From contig DBBR01000082.1 in the NCBI GenBank assembly GCA_002292325.1, positions 1 to 44,614 of the forward strand: DNA of 44,614 nt, in the 5' to 3' direction. Below, one piece after another: positions 8,686 through 15,194 of the stretch. Every line of letters starts with the position of its first letter. The first letter of the stretch is position 1. Below the pieces are notes generated by a model that did no database searches, was not told the DNA's origin, and saw only the letters and a program-made list of their open reading frames with translations. A program made the translations under genes and the position numbers. This DNA is from Flavobacteriales bacterium UBA979. Its GTDB lineage: Bacteria > Bacteroidota > Bacteroidia > Flavobacteriales_D > Sanyastnellaceae.

Positions 8686-8802
8686 TTCTTACGTTCTGTG
8701 GGGCGTTTTTTGCACATTCAGAACAATGCAAAAGATGTGACTCGTTGTTCGTTTGCCTACTTACCCCCTCTGCATCCACAGTAAACACTGAGGTTTACAC
8801 AT

Positions 8803-8835
8803 AAAAAAAGCCCGTATCGTTGTGATACAGGCTTT
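8803..8835 (-). terminator. Intrinsic terminator of tRNA-Arg
   Basis: On the minus strand AAAGCC ... GGCTTT pairs, with inner GTATC/GATAC pairing and one mismatch, followed by seven T (8803-8809). It lies directly downstream of the minus-strand tRNA. Confidence 0.8.
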
Positions 8836-8840
8836 CTCTT

Positions 8841-8879
8841 TGGTGACCGTGTAGGGGTCATGTGGTGACCATGTAGGGA
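8841..8879. repeat. Imperfect duplicate of the tRNA 3' end
   Basis: TGGTGACCGTGTAGGGG (8841-8857) matches TGGTGACCATGTAGGGA (8863-8879) at 15 of 17 positions. The second copy is the tRNA 3' end including CCA; the first lies just outside the gene. It could be a scar of integration or tRNA duplication, or the trace of a lost second tRNA. Confidence 0.55.
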
Positions 8880-8939
8880 TTCGAACCCCAAACCTCCTCA
8901 TCCGTAGTGAGGTGCTCTATCCAGTTGAGCTACATAGCC
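8863..8939 (-). tRNA. tRNA-Arg (anticodon ACG)
   Basis: 77 bases on the minus strand with the full cloverleaf: acceptor GGCTATG/CATGGTC (two G-U pairs), D arm GCTC-AACTGGATA-GAGC, anticodon stem CCTCA/TGAGG around CTACGGA giving ACG, T arm with loop TTCGAAT, discriminator A, and CCA encoded in the DNA (8863-8865). ACG (A34 normally edited to inosine) reads CGU/CGC/CGA arginine codons. A near-perfect promoter precedes it and a terminator follows. Confidence 0.95.
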
Positions 8940-8961
8940 GAAATCCCGTCGAAACGGGGGA

Positions 8962-8992
8962 CAAAGATACCAACTCCCATCCAACCTCCAAA
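8962..8992 (-). promoter_or_regulatory. Consensus Bacteroidota promoter of tRNA-Arg
   Basis: On the minus strand TTTG (8989-8992) is followed by exactly 19 bases and then TATCTTTG (8962-8969). This is a full match to the TTTG-N19-TAnnTTTG promoter of this phylum, about 22 bases before the mature tRNA 5' end. Confidence 0.85.
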
Positions 8993-9025
8993 TACAGAAC
9001 GGAAAATCTCTTTTTGGGCCAAAAA

Positions 9026-10150
9026 TCAGCGGCCCATTGCTTTCTGAAGTTCCTTTGGAAGCCCCGCTTCATGCACCATAATGCCGATGGTGTGATGTCG
9101 GAAATAAGCCATCGAAACAAATTGTTCGCCACCGTATTCGTTCCCTTGACCCCATGAATTCTTGATGATGAAATACTCCCTCCCACTCGCATCGGCCGCT
9201 CGGCCTACGATGTGCATGAGGTGGTCGTCTGTATTTTCTTGGGAATCAAAGGCTAATTGACGCATGGATTGATCCACTGTCGGTTCGGTGGGCATGGCAC
9301 TCAGCGAGACCCATTCTTCTTTTGACGCAGCGGTTTCTGGCATAATCGCCCAACCGTCTCGGAAAGAAAACCCTTTGTTGCTCACGTCAGCATCCCAGGC
9401 GAGGGTGAAGCCGTTTTCCAGGGCGTGATGAACTGCCTCCTCCAAATCATCCAATGGCACGTTCCAGAAAGAGCCTTGGGCGTGGTTATCCGGCACCTCC
9501 AGAATGAATGACTCGTCAAATGGATGGTGTGTAAACGACGAAAGCGTTACGTAAGCAGCAGGGTCGATGCCCATCGCTTCTCGAAAAGACACTGGAGAAT
9601 ATACTTTTTCATTGTATTCAAACGATTCAGGCAACGTCCCGAGATAAGCATCAAGCGTGGCTTCGACAGCATCAAATCCTGCGGGATCAATGCGGCCGGA
9701 TTGCTTCACCAACTCCTGGGCCATAGCTTCCAATACGCCGTCCAATGCGCCATGATCATATGAATCCGACTCTTGACCTCCACCATAAACAGATTGAGGA
9801 ACAATGCCATAAGCGGCAGCCGCGTGGGTCACGTCATGGGACAGACCACCGGGACCAAACTGATGCTTGCCTTGATAGCGCACATAGCGTTCCACCTTTT
9901 CTGGATAAATCACACGGACTGCAGCCATTTCGCTGAAATCATGCAACTCCCCCGTGATCCGAAACGCTTCAGATTCGAGAAAACTCGTGGTACTGAAACT
10001 CCAGCAGGTTCCTGTTCGTCCCTGACTGATGACATCGGTTGCAGTTAAATCAATTTCAATCTCCGGAGCTTGAGCCTGGACGGTCACGTGCATCGACAAG
10101 CTGATGAGCATGAGCACGCTCATCGGCAATAAAGCAAACATAAATTTCAT
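9026..10150 (-). CDS. Exported C1-family cysteine peptidase (aminopeptidase C/bleomycin hydrolase-like)
   Basis: 374 residues from the ATG at 10150, where a signal peptide (MKFMFALLPMSVLMLISLSM ..., ending VQA) begins; an upstream in-frame extension to 10366 would bury that signal and is rejected. Papain-fold catalytic residues are present: Cys49 in QGRTGTCWSFS, His310 in DDHLMHIVG and Asn331 in IIKNSWG. The spacing and the long insert between Cys and His fit the C1B (PepC/bleomycin hydrolase) type. Those enzymes are usually cytosolic hexamers; this one is predicted to be exported, a form found in Bacteroidota. It would trim peptides outside the inner membrane. It is divergent from the ORF at 10230. 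Confidence 0.88.
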   Translation of the reverse strand: MKFMFALLPMSVLMLISLSMHVTVQAQAPEIEIDLTATDVISQGRTGTCWSFSTTSFLESEAFRITGELHDFSEMAAVRVIYPEKVERYVRYQGKHQFGPGGLSHDVTHAAAAYGIVPQSVYGGGQESDSYDHGALDGVLEAMAQELVKQSGRIDPAGFDAVEATLDAYLGTLPESFEYNEKVYSPVSFREAMGIDPAAYVTLSSFTHHPFDESFILEVPDNHAQGSFWNVPLDDLEEAVHHALENGFTLAWDADVSNKGFSFRDGWAIMPETAASKEEWVSLSAMPTEPTVDQSMRQLAFDSQENTDDHLMHIVGRAADASGREYFIIKNSWGQGNEYGGEQFVSMAYFRHHTIGIMVHEAGLPKELQKAMGR

Positions 10151-10229
10151 GGTTCTATTGGTGTATATTGGATACAAATTCAAGCAAAGGGTTTGAAGGC
10201 CTTTTCTCTTGAGCTCCAAGTTACAACAC

Positions 10230-10835
10230 ATGCCTGTTTCGTCTGCAGAACGCTCGTTTGACCGCAACGCGCTTCTATCCCCTCTGATGCCCACACTGAG
10301 AAGAGGAGTGCGAATAGCCGAAGTAAAGGCCACAGCAAAACAAATTTCAGCTGACCCCGATTCCATCGCTGCCCTGCTCGATATGTTGCGAAATCCCGAG
10401 GAATATGCGAGCGTTCAAATTCAAAAAGGCGCATGGCTGCTGCACCATGCCTTTCAATTGGATGAGCGTTCTTTTTTGCAGTACCGTGCAGAACTGGGTG
10501 CTGTGTTAGATGCAACAGAGGATCCCTCAGCCTTGAGAGAATTACTCAAGTTGCTGGCCAGTCCCATTTGGACCGATGTTGAAACCGAGGACCAGCGCAC
10601 CGATTTACTCGAATTGGGTTTGGGAATGTTGCATCTCACCGATCTATCGTTGGCCATCTCATACACAGCCATGCAATTGGTTCAATCTCGCGCAGCAAGT
10701 GTGGCTGAATATCGAGAAGGCTTGGTTGGGCTTCAAACGCTTCGCGCCCGCTGGGGAGATGAAAACCAACCGTTACATCGGTGCATCGTTCGATACGAAT
10801 CACGATTTCGCGCTCAGGTGAAACGTTTGAAATAG
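10230..10835 (+). CDS. Hypothetical helical protein
   Basis: 201 residues from ATG 10230 (a TTG at 10209 would add seven). No family is recognised. The sequence is rich in Leu, Ala and amphipathic helices (for example LREFLKLL-type stretches around 100-115), like HEAT- or TPR-type helical bundles. It has no signal peptide, membrane segment or catalytic motif. It is divergent from the exported peptidase and converges on the barrel gene that ends at 10858. The reading frame is convincing because the alternatives are short. Confidence 0.7.
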   Translation: MPVSSAERSFDRNALLSPLMPTLRRGVRIAEVKATAKQISADPDSIAALLDMLRNPEEYASVQIQKGAWLLHHAFQLDERSFLQYRAELGAVLDATEDPSALRELLKLLASPIWTDVETEDQRTDLLELGLGMLHLTDLSLAISYTAMQLVQSRAASVAEYREGLVGLQTLRARWGDENQPLHRCIVRYESRFRAQVKRLK

Positions 10836-10857
10836 GAAGGTTCAATCTCCCAGGTTG

Positions 10858-11832
10858 TCAAAAGCTCGCTCGAATGAAATCTCCGACTTGCGGTGGAATG
10901 ACCCATGTCAGATACAACGCTCCTTGCCATAGGTCATCTTCATAATTGCCCATGCGCACGTTATCACGGCTCACCCGTGCCGTGAGCATCAGATTGCCAC
11001 CCTCTTCAAAGAACAGCTCAACTCCGAGACCACCGTAGCCTCCAAAACCCGTAGAGGTCATTGTCGAGGTCGGGTTCTGGAATTGGCCGTTCCCAATGGG
11101 TGCCGTTAGCAACTGGTAATTCTGGTTTTGAATGCGGACATAATGCTGGTCCAATTGAGTTGCCAGCATCGTTCCCCCCAGTTCAAACACCCAACTCACT
11201 TCGTCGGTAATGTATGCCGCGGTGCGGTAACCCAGCGACAATTGAAATCGATTTTCTTCACTAAAAACACCAAATTGCCGTCGATTTTCCGAACCACCGC
11301 CTTGGATGATCTCATTGGTGACCATGTTCCAAGCACCCTCCGACTTCAACCCGTTGATGGCATCGATGTGCAGCGTAAGTGCGCTTTCCGGATTCAAGAA
11401 CAGCATCGTCTGCAATCCCATAAGCGAGGCCGGGGTATAGCGCATACCATATAGTTTCAAAGACTCGCTGTAAACGGGGTATTCAATGTATTGAAACTCG
11501 CCTTGCTCCAACCCTATGCTGTTCATCACCTGACTCCAAACGATACTGCTTGGGTTATACACCCCAAGTCGTTCTTCGATGGTCATCAAGTTGGCCGTGT
11601 TATCATTGAGTTCGTATACCTCACCCGAGAATCCACTAAAAAATTCATTCGCAGCTTTATGGTGCGCCTGATAGACTCCGAAGTTGATCGCGAATTCAAT
11701 GCCCTTTCGTGCTGAAACATACCCCTCTTCATACTCCTCCCAGTCGTCCCACTCTTGAGACGTTCCAGCAACTGAATGAAGCAATATTGCAGCAGATACC
11801 GCAGCCCTCATGATGAATCCAATGCCTTTCAT
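10858..11832 (-). CDS. Putative outer-membrane beta-barrel protein
   Basis: 324 residues from the ATG at 11832, five bases after the cyclophilin stop codon and preceded by AGGGACA; longer and shorter starts (11883, 11811) are possible. A signal peptide (about 1-25) is followed by an Asp/Glu/Tyr-rich mature start. The body alternates aromatic and polar residues in strand-like stretches (FQLSLGYRTAAYI, VSWVFELGGTML, GGLGVELFF, NLMLTARVSRDNV, GALYLTWVI). It ends in Phe, the usual last residue of porin-type barrels. No named family is recognised. It is translated from the same operon as the cyclophilin lipoprotein, which could help it fold in the periplasm (inference). Confidence 0.78.
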   Translation of the reverse strand: MKGIGFIMRAAVSAAILLHSVAGTSQEWDDWEEYEEGYVSARKGIEFAINFGVYQAHHKAANEFFSGFSGEVYELNDNTANLMTIEERLGVYNPSSIVWSQVMNSIGLEQGEFQYIEYPVYSESLKLYGMRYTPASLMGLQTMLFLNPESALTLHIDAINGLKSEGAWNMVTNEIIQGGGSENRRQFGVFSEENRFQLSLGYRTAAYITDEVSWVFELGGTMLATQLDQHYVRIQNQNYQLLTAPIGNGQFQNPTSTMTSTGFGGYGGLGVELFFEEGGNLMLTARVSRDNVRMGNYEDDLWQGALYLTWVIPPQVGDFIRASF

Positions 11833-11837
11833 TGTCC

Positions 11838-12674
11838 CTAATTTACAGCCGAAACTTGCATCTCCAGACGTTTCAATGGCCAATCACTCGCATCTGTATC
11901 AACCTGGGACAGCTGCTCTAACACATCAAACCCCTCAATCAGCTGCCCAAATACCGTATGCTCACCGTCCAAATGCGGTGTCCCACCTTCGGTGTAATAT
12001 CGTTGTCTTTGAGCCTGAGAATAGGAAAGCCCTTTCTCTCGCTCGATTCTTTGCAATTCAACCTCTGAAACGTCACGTCCCACTACAATGTAAAAATCAT
12101 AAGACGAAGAGCGTTTCTCAGGATTGCCTTGGTACGTTCTCCCCATTGCGAGAGCGCCACGAAAATGCCGGTATTCATCCTTGAATTCGCTCGGCAACGT
12201 ATGCTTGCCAATCAACCAGCGCAATTCTTGCGCACGGGTGTCTTCAGAATTTCCACCTTGCACGACAAATTCTGGCACCACCCGAACAAATTCGCTGGGT
12301 GCATAATAATCCCGTTCCACTTTGTAGCGAAAATTTGATGCGTGCAACGCTACATCATCAAATAGTTCAAGGGTCATAGCACCAAATTGCGTTTGCACCT
12401 CAATAAATTTCCCTTCAAACTCCGGATGCTCCATCCTCCAATCCGTCAAAAATTTTGAACAATTCACATCGGTTAAAGGGGGATACGCGAGAATTTTGGC
12501 TTTCACTGCCACAGCTGCTGAGTCGGTCCCCTTCTCAATTTTCTCCTCTTGGTTCGTCGGCGTCGGATTATCTCCAATCTCTCGTTCGGGACTTGATGAT
12601 GAGCCGCAACCCATTGCGCACAAGCTCATGAAAACAACTGCTTTCTCCAAGGTTCTCCATTGACCAACTCGCAT
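11838..12674 (-). CDS. Cyclophilin-type peptidyl-prolyl isomerase, lipoprotein
   Basis: 278 residues. The N-terminus ends in the lipobox SLCAMGC with Cys23, so the mature protein is lipid-anchored. The cyclophilin fold starts near residue 90: FIEVQTQFGAMTLELF, SEFVRVVPEFVVQGGN, FRGALAMGR, HTVFGQLIEGFDVLEQL. The usual F-H-R-V of the active site is F-V-R-V here, and a ~45-residue charged insert lies before the HTVFGQ strand, as in many Bacteroidota cyclophilins. It is predicted to catalyse proline isomerisation in the periplasm. Its -7 box TAAATTTG ends four bases before the ATG. The barrel gene follows after five bases. Confidence 0.9.
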   Translation of the reverse strand: MRVGQWRTLEKAVVFMSLCAMGCGSSSSPEREIGDNPTPTNQEEKIEKGTDSAAVAVKAKILAYPPLTDVNCSKFLTDWRMEHPEFEGKFIEVQTQFGAMTLELFDDVALHASNFRYKVERDYYAPSEFVRVVPEFVVQGGNSEDTRAQELRWLIGKHTLPSEFKDEYRHFRGALAMGRTYQGNPEKRSSSYDFYIVVGRDVSEVELQRIEREKGLSYSQAQRQRYYTEGGTPHLDGEHTVFGQLIEGFDVLEQLSQVDTDASDWPLKRLEMQVSAVN

Positions 12675-12678
12675 AGCA

Positions 12679-12686
12679 CAAATTTA
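12679..12686 (-). promoter_or_regulatory. -7 box of the cyclophilin gene
   Basis: TAAATTTG on the minus strand, then TGCT, then the ATG at 12674. The four-base gap predicts a leaderless or nearly leaderless mRNA. No clear -33 TTTG was seen. Confidence 0.55.
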
Positions 12687-12784
12687 CAGCCATTCCGCTT
12701 GAACCATCAGACAACGTAGATAGATGACGGAGTGACCGCATTAATTCGTGATTCTTCAACGAACTTTGCATTCCCAATACCGCC

Positions 12785-14143
12785 ATGACACGTTACGCCA
12801 TCGTCGACATCGAGACCACCGGTTCCCACGCCAAAGGGCACGGAATCACCGAAATAGCTGTCGTCATAAGCGATGGATCTCGTGAATTAGAACGCTGGGA
12901 AACCCTTATTGATCCCGGTCTTCCTATTCCTATGCACATCACGAAACTCACAGGGATTACCGATGAGATGCTAGAAGCCGCTCCGACCTTCGAAGCCGTC
13001 GCAGATGAACTGGAGGAGTGGCTGAATGATTGCATTTTTGTTGCGCACAATGTCGGTTTTGACTATGCCTTTATCCGAGGGCATTTTGAAACCATGGGGA
13101 GGGTTTGGAAGAGCAAAAAACTATGTACCGTTCGACTGGCACGTAAATTATTACCCGGGCACGGCAGCTACAGTCTGGGCCGCATTTGCGGCGACCTAGG
13201 CATCAAAAATGATGCGCGGCACCGCGCCATGGGTGATTGTGCTGCGACGGTGGAGTTGTTTCACCAGATGATGGCAAAGGAGCGCGCAAGCGAGCTGGTG
13301 AATAACATGCTCAGACACGGAGAACGTGAATCGTGGCTTCCTCAGCATGTCGCTGCATCAGATTTTGAAGCATTGCCCACCTCTCCCGGTGTTTATCGGT
13401 TCTTGAATCAAAAAGGAACGCCGATCTACATTGGCATGTCGCACAATGTTCGACACCGCGTTCGGACGCATTTTAATGGAACGATGAAGTCAGCGCGGAG
13501 ACAGGCATTTCTCCGTGACATTTACCATATCGAAGGTGAGGCAACCGGTTCGGTATTAATGGCTCGGCTGTTGGAAGACGAATTAATTCGAAAACACTGG
13601 CCCATCCATAATCGAGCGCAAAAGTCGATTCCCGTTCGAACGGCCATTGTTCCTTACATGGACCAGCGTGGGTTCAGCCGATTCCACCTGCAACGCCAGC
13701 GTCACGTGAAGCACGCCATTCGATGGTTTCGCCGAGAAGATGATGCAAGAGCTTGGCTTCATCGCTGTGCCGATGAATTCAATCTCGCACCCGAATTGCT
13801 CGGACTTGGCTCCGATGGCCACGGCGGCACCGTGCCAGATGAAGCACGCGATGCACACAACGCTTCGATGCAAAAACTGATGAACCATGCGCAACATCGG
13901 GAGCATTGGGCGATCGTGGATCGCGGACGTGAAGAAGACGAACAGGCTGTGGTGCTAATGGAGGGCGAACATGTAAAAGGTTGGGCATTCACGAATGAGA
14001 CCGTGGAGCATTTCGAAGAAATCGAGTTGTTAGTCGACCCGAAAGCCAGCTCGGCTACCAGTGACGCAATTGTACAACACGCCATGCAAGAGTTTGAATT
14101 GGGTGCGTTGAAATTGCGAATCGTGCATCCACCATCCGACTAG
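12785..14143 (+). CDS. DnaQ-like 3'-5' exonuclease fused to a GIY-YIG nuclease domain
   Basis: 452 residues. Residues 1-170 are a DEDDh exonuclease of the DNA polymerase III epsilon family: DIETTG (Asp8, Glu10), HNVGFDYAF (Asp93), and HRAMGDCAAT (His146, Asp151). Residues ~198-280 are a GIY-YIG domain like the N-terminus of UvrC/Cho: PGVYRF ... IYIGMSHNVRHRVRTHF, with a Glu near EDELIRKHWP. The rest (~290-452) is uncharacterised. Such fusions are known in several phyla. The pairing of a trimming and an incising nuclease suggests DNA repair, and uvrA lies 1 kb away, but the role is not proven. A weak -7 box (AACTTTG, 12762-12768) precedes it and a strong terminator follows. Confidence 0.92.
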   Translation: MTRYAIVDIETTGSHAKGHGITEIAVVISDGSRELERWETLIDPGLPIPMHITKLTGITDEMLEAAPTFEAVADELEEWLNDCIFVAHNVGFDYAFIRGHFETMGRVWKSKKLCTVRLARKLLPGHGSYSLGRICGDLGIKNDARHRAMGDCAATVELFHQMMAKERASELVNNMLRHGERESWLPQHVAASDFEALPTSPGVYRFLNQKGTPIYIGMSHNVRHRVRTHFNGTMKSARRQAFLRDIYHIEGEATGSVLMARLLEDELIRKHWPIHNRAQKSIPVRTAIVPYMDQRGFSRFHLQRQRHVKHAIRWFRREDDARAWLHRCADEFNLAPELLGLGSDGHGGTVPDEARDAHNASMQKLMNHAQHREHWAIVDRGREEDEQAVVLMEGEHVKGWAFTNETVEHFEEIELLVDPKASSATSDAIVQHAMQEFELGALKLRIVHPPSD

Positions 14144-14155
14144 GTTTTGGCCAAC

Positions 14156-14183
14156 AAAAAAAGCCGCATGAAGCGGCTTTTTT
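14156..14183. terminator. Bidirectional intrinsic terminator
   Basis: AAGCCGC (14161-14167) and GCGGCTT (14173-14179) pair around a 5-base loop, with an A run on the left and a T run on the right. It serves the exonuclease gene ending at 14143 (+) and the small ORF ending at 14204 (-). Confidence 0.85.
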
Positions 14184-14203
14184 CGTGCTGACAGATCGAT
14201 CAA

Positions 14204-14374
14204 TCAGTTCATCAACCCAGTAAAAGTTCCAAATTTTTCCGTCTTGGTCGCCCTCAACCCTGCAGAATACTGAAGGATGTTGCGGACACTACTAGAACGG
14301 GGCATTTTCTGAATCGATTCTGCGGTTGCGTCGAACCAATCGGATGTCAACTCTTCAATTGTACAATGCGCCAT
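14204..14374 (-). CDS. Small hypothetical protein downstream of the ECF sigma gene
   Basis: 56 residues from the ATG at 14374, preceded by AAAGG; a longer 78-codon version to 14440 exists but starts within codons of the sigma stop. The sequence is mixed helical (IEELTSDWFDATAESIQKMP ... NILQYSAGL) with no membrane segment, signal or zinc motif. It is cotranscribed with the sigma factor and ends 21 bases before the bidirectional terminator, which supports it as a real gene. The position would suit a small regulator of the sigma factor, but it does not look like a known anti-sigma family. Confidence 0.55.
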   Translation of the reverse strand: MAHCTIEELTSDWFDATAESIQKMPRSSSVRNILQYSAGLRATKTEKFGTFTGLMN

Positions 14375-14444
14375 GAGCCTTTGTTTTGAGGTTTCTATTC
14401 CCCATAACGGCGTCCATTGGATACTATTGCATGTCTGCAAAGAT

Positions 14445-15029
14445 TTAATTCAAAGTCAACTCGACTCCACTCTCATCCACGGCCCTTCGCAGGTTAATCA
14501 ATGCATAGCGCATTCGACCGAGCGCGGTATTGATGGACACCCCCGTCTCGTCTGCAATTTCTTGAAAGCTCATTTCTCGTTCAATTCGCATGTGCACCAC
14601 TGCACGCTGTTCCTCAGGAAGTGTCTCAAGCAAATCCCGAACATCTTGGTGGATTTGGTCCCGTATGAGCCGATCCTCCGCATGCAACTCATCGGATTGC
14701 ATTGTATCGAAAACATCAAACTCATCCGTAGCGCGCAGCATGCGCATTTTTTTACCACGACGGAAGTGGTCAATGCTGATATTGTGAGCAATCCTCATTA
14801 CCCATGGCAGGAATTTTCCTTCTTCATTGTACTTACCTTTCTTCAACGTATTAACGACCTTGATGAAGGTATCTTGAAAAAGATCATTGGCTAGATCGCG
14901 ATCGCGAACAATGAAGAAGATTTTGGAAAAAACTTGTTGTTGATGTCGGTTCAAAAGTGTTTCGAACGCAGCTTCGTCCCCAGAGAGGTACAAAGAAATC
15001 AACTGTTGGTCTGAGAGTGACGCACGCAT
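14445..15029 (-). CDS. ECF-type RNA polymerase sigma factor
   Basis: 194 residues. Region 2 is clear: LISLYLSGDEAAFETLLNRH, NDLFQDTFIKVV and FLPWVMRIAHNISIDHFRR for core and -10 binding. Region 4 follows: LPEEQRAVVHMRIEREMSF, then the helix-turn-helix QEIADETGVSINTALGRMRY for the -35 box. It directs RNA polymerase to a subset of promoters. No membrane anti-sigma or SusCD-type transducer is next to it; the only co-directional neighbour is the 56-codon ORF. A perfect 7-bp hairpin lies about 30 bases upstream of the start in its leader (15058-15074). Confidence 0.93.
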   Translation of the reverse strand: MRASLSDQQLISLYLSGDEAAFETLLNRHQQQVFSKIFFIVRDRDLANDLFQDTFIKVVNTLKKGKYNEEGKFLPWVMRIAHNISIDHFRRGKKMRMLRATDEFDVFDTMQSDELHAEDRLIRDQIHQDVRDLLETLPEEQRAVVHMRIEREMSFQEIADETGVSINTALGRMRYALINLRRAVDESGVELTLN

Positions 15030-15057
15030 AATTTTACGCAGTTAAGGGTAATACAAA

Positions 15058-15074
15058 ACCCGAAGAATTCGGGG
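15058..15074 (-). other. Terminator-like hairpin in the sigma factor leader
   Basis: CCCCGAA-GAA-TTCGGGG: a perfect 7-bp stem with a 3-base loop, followed on the minus strand by TTTTGTATT, 28 bases upstream of the sigma start codon. It could attenuate transcription or stabilise the 5' end. It could also lie upstream of the real transcription start. Confidence 0.4.
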
Positions 15075-15194
15075 CCTTACTTTGAAGCGTAAAATGTTTC
15101 TATCGCGTGTGTTTGATTCGTTACTTCCACTAATATACATCATAATTTCGTCCAATTGAAACCCAGAGGGGTTTTGGAGTGTTAACAAAAGCGA

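Noticed and set aside
8708..8733. TTTTGCA/TGCAAAA inverted repeat after the endonuclease gene
   Set aside because: AT-rich short arms with a 12-base loop and no T run; too weak to call a terminator.
8781..8798. GTAAAC/GTTTAC inverted repeat
   Set aside because: Only six base pairs, no associated gene signal; likely chance.
10151..10366. N-terminal extension of the C1 peptidase
   Set aside because: It would place the signal peptide 72 residues inside the protein and overlaps the divergent ORF.
14373..14894. 173-codon plus-strand ORF antisense to the sigma factor
   Set aside because: The minus strand has an unmistakable ECF sigma factor; the antisense frame has no recognisable features.
15159..15176. 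AACCC/GGGTT hairpin before uvrA
   Set aside because: Short stem without T run or conserved riboswitch features.
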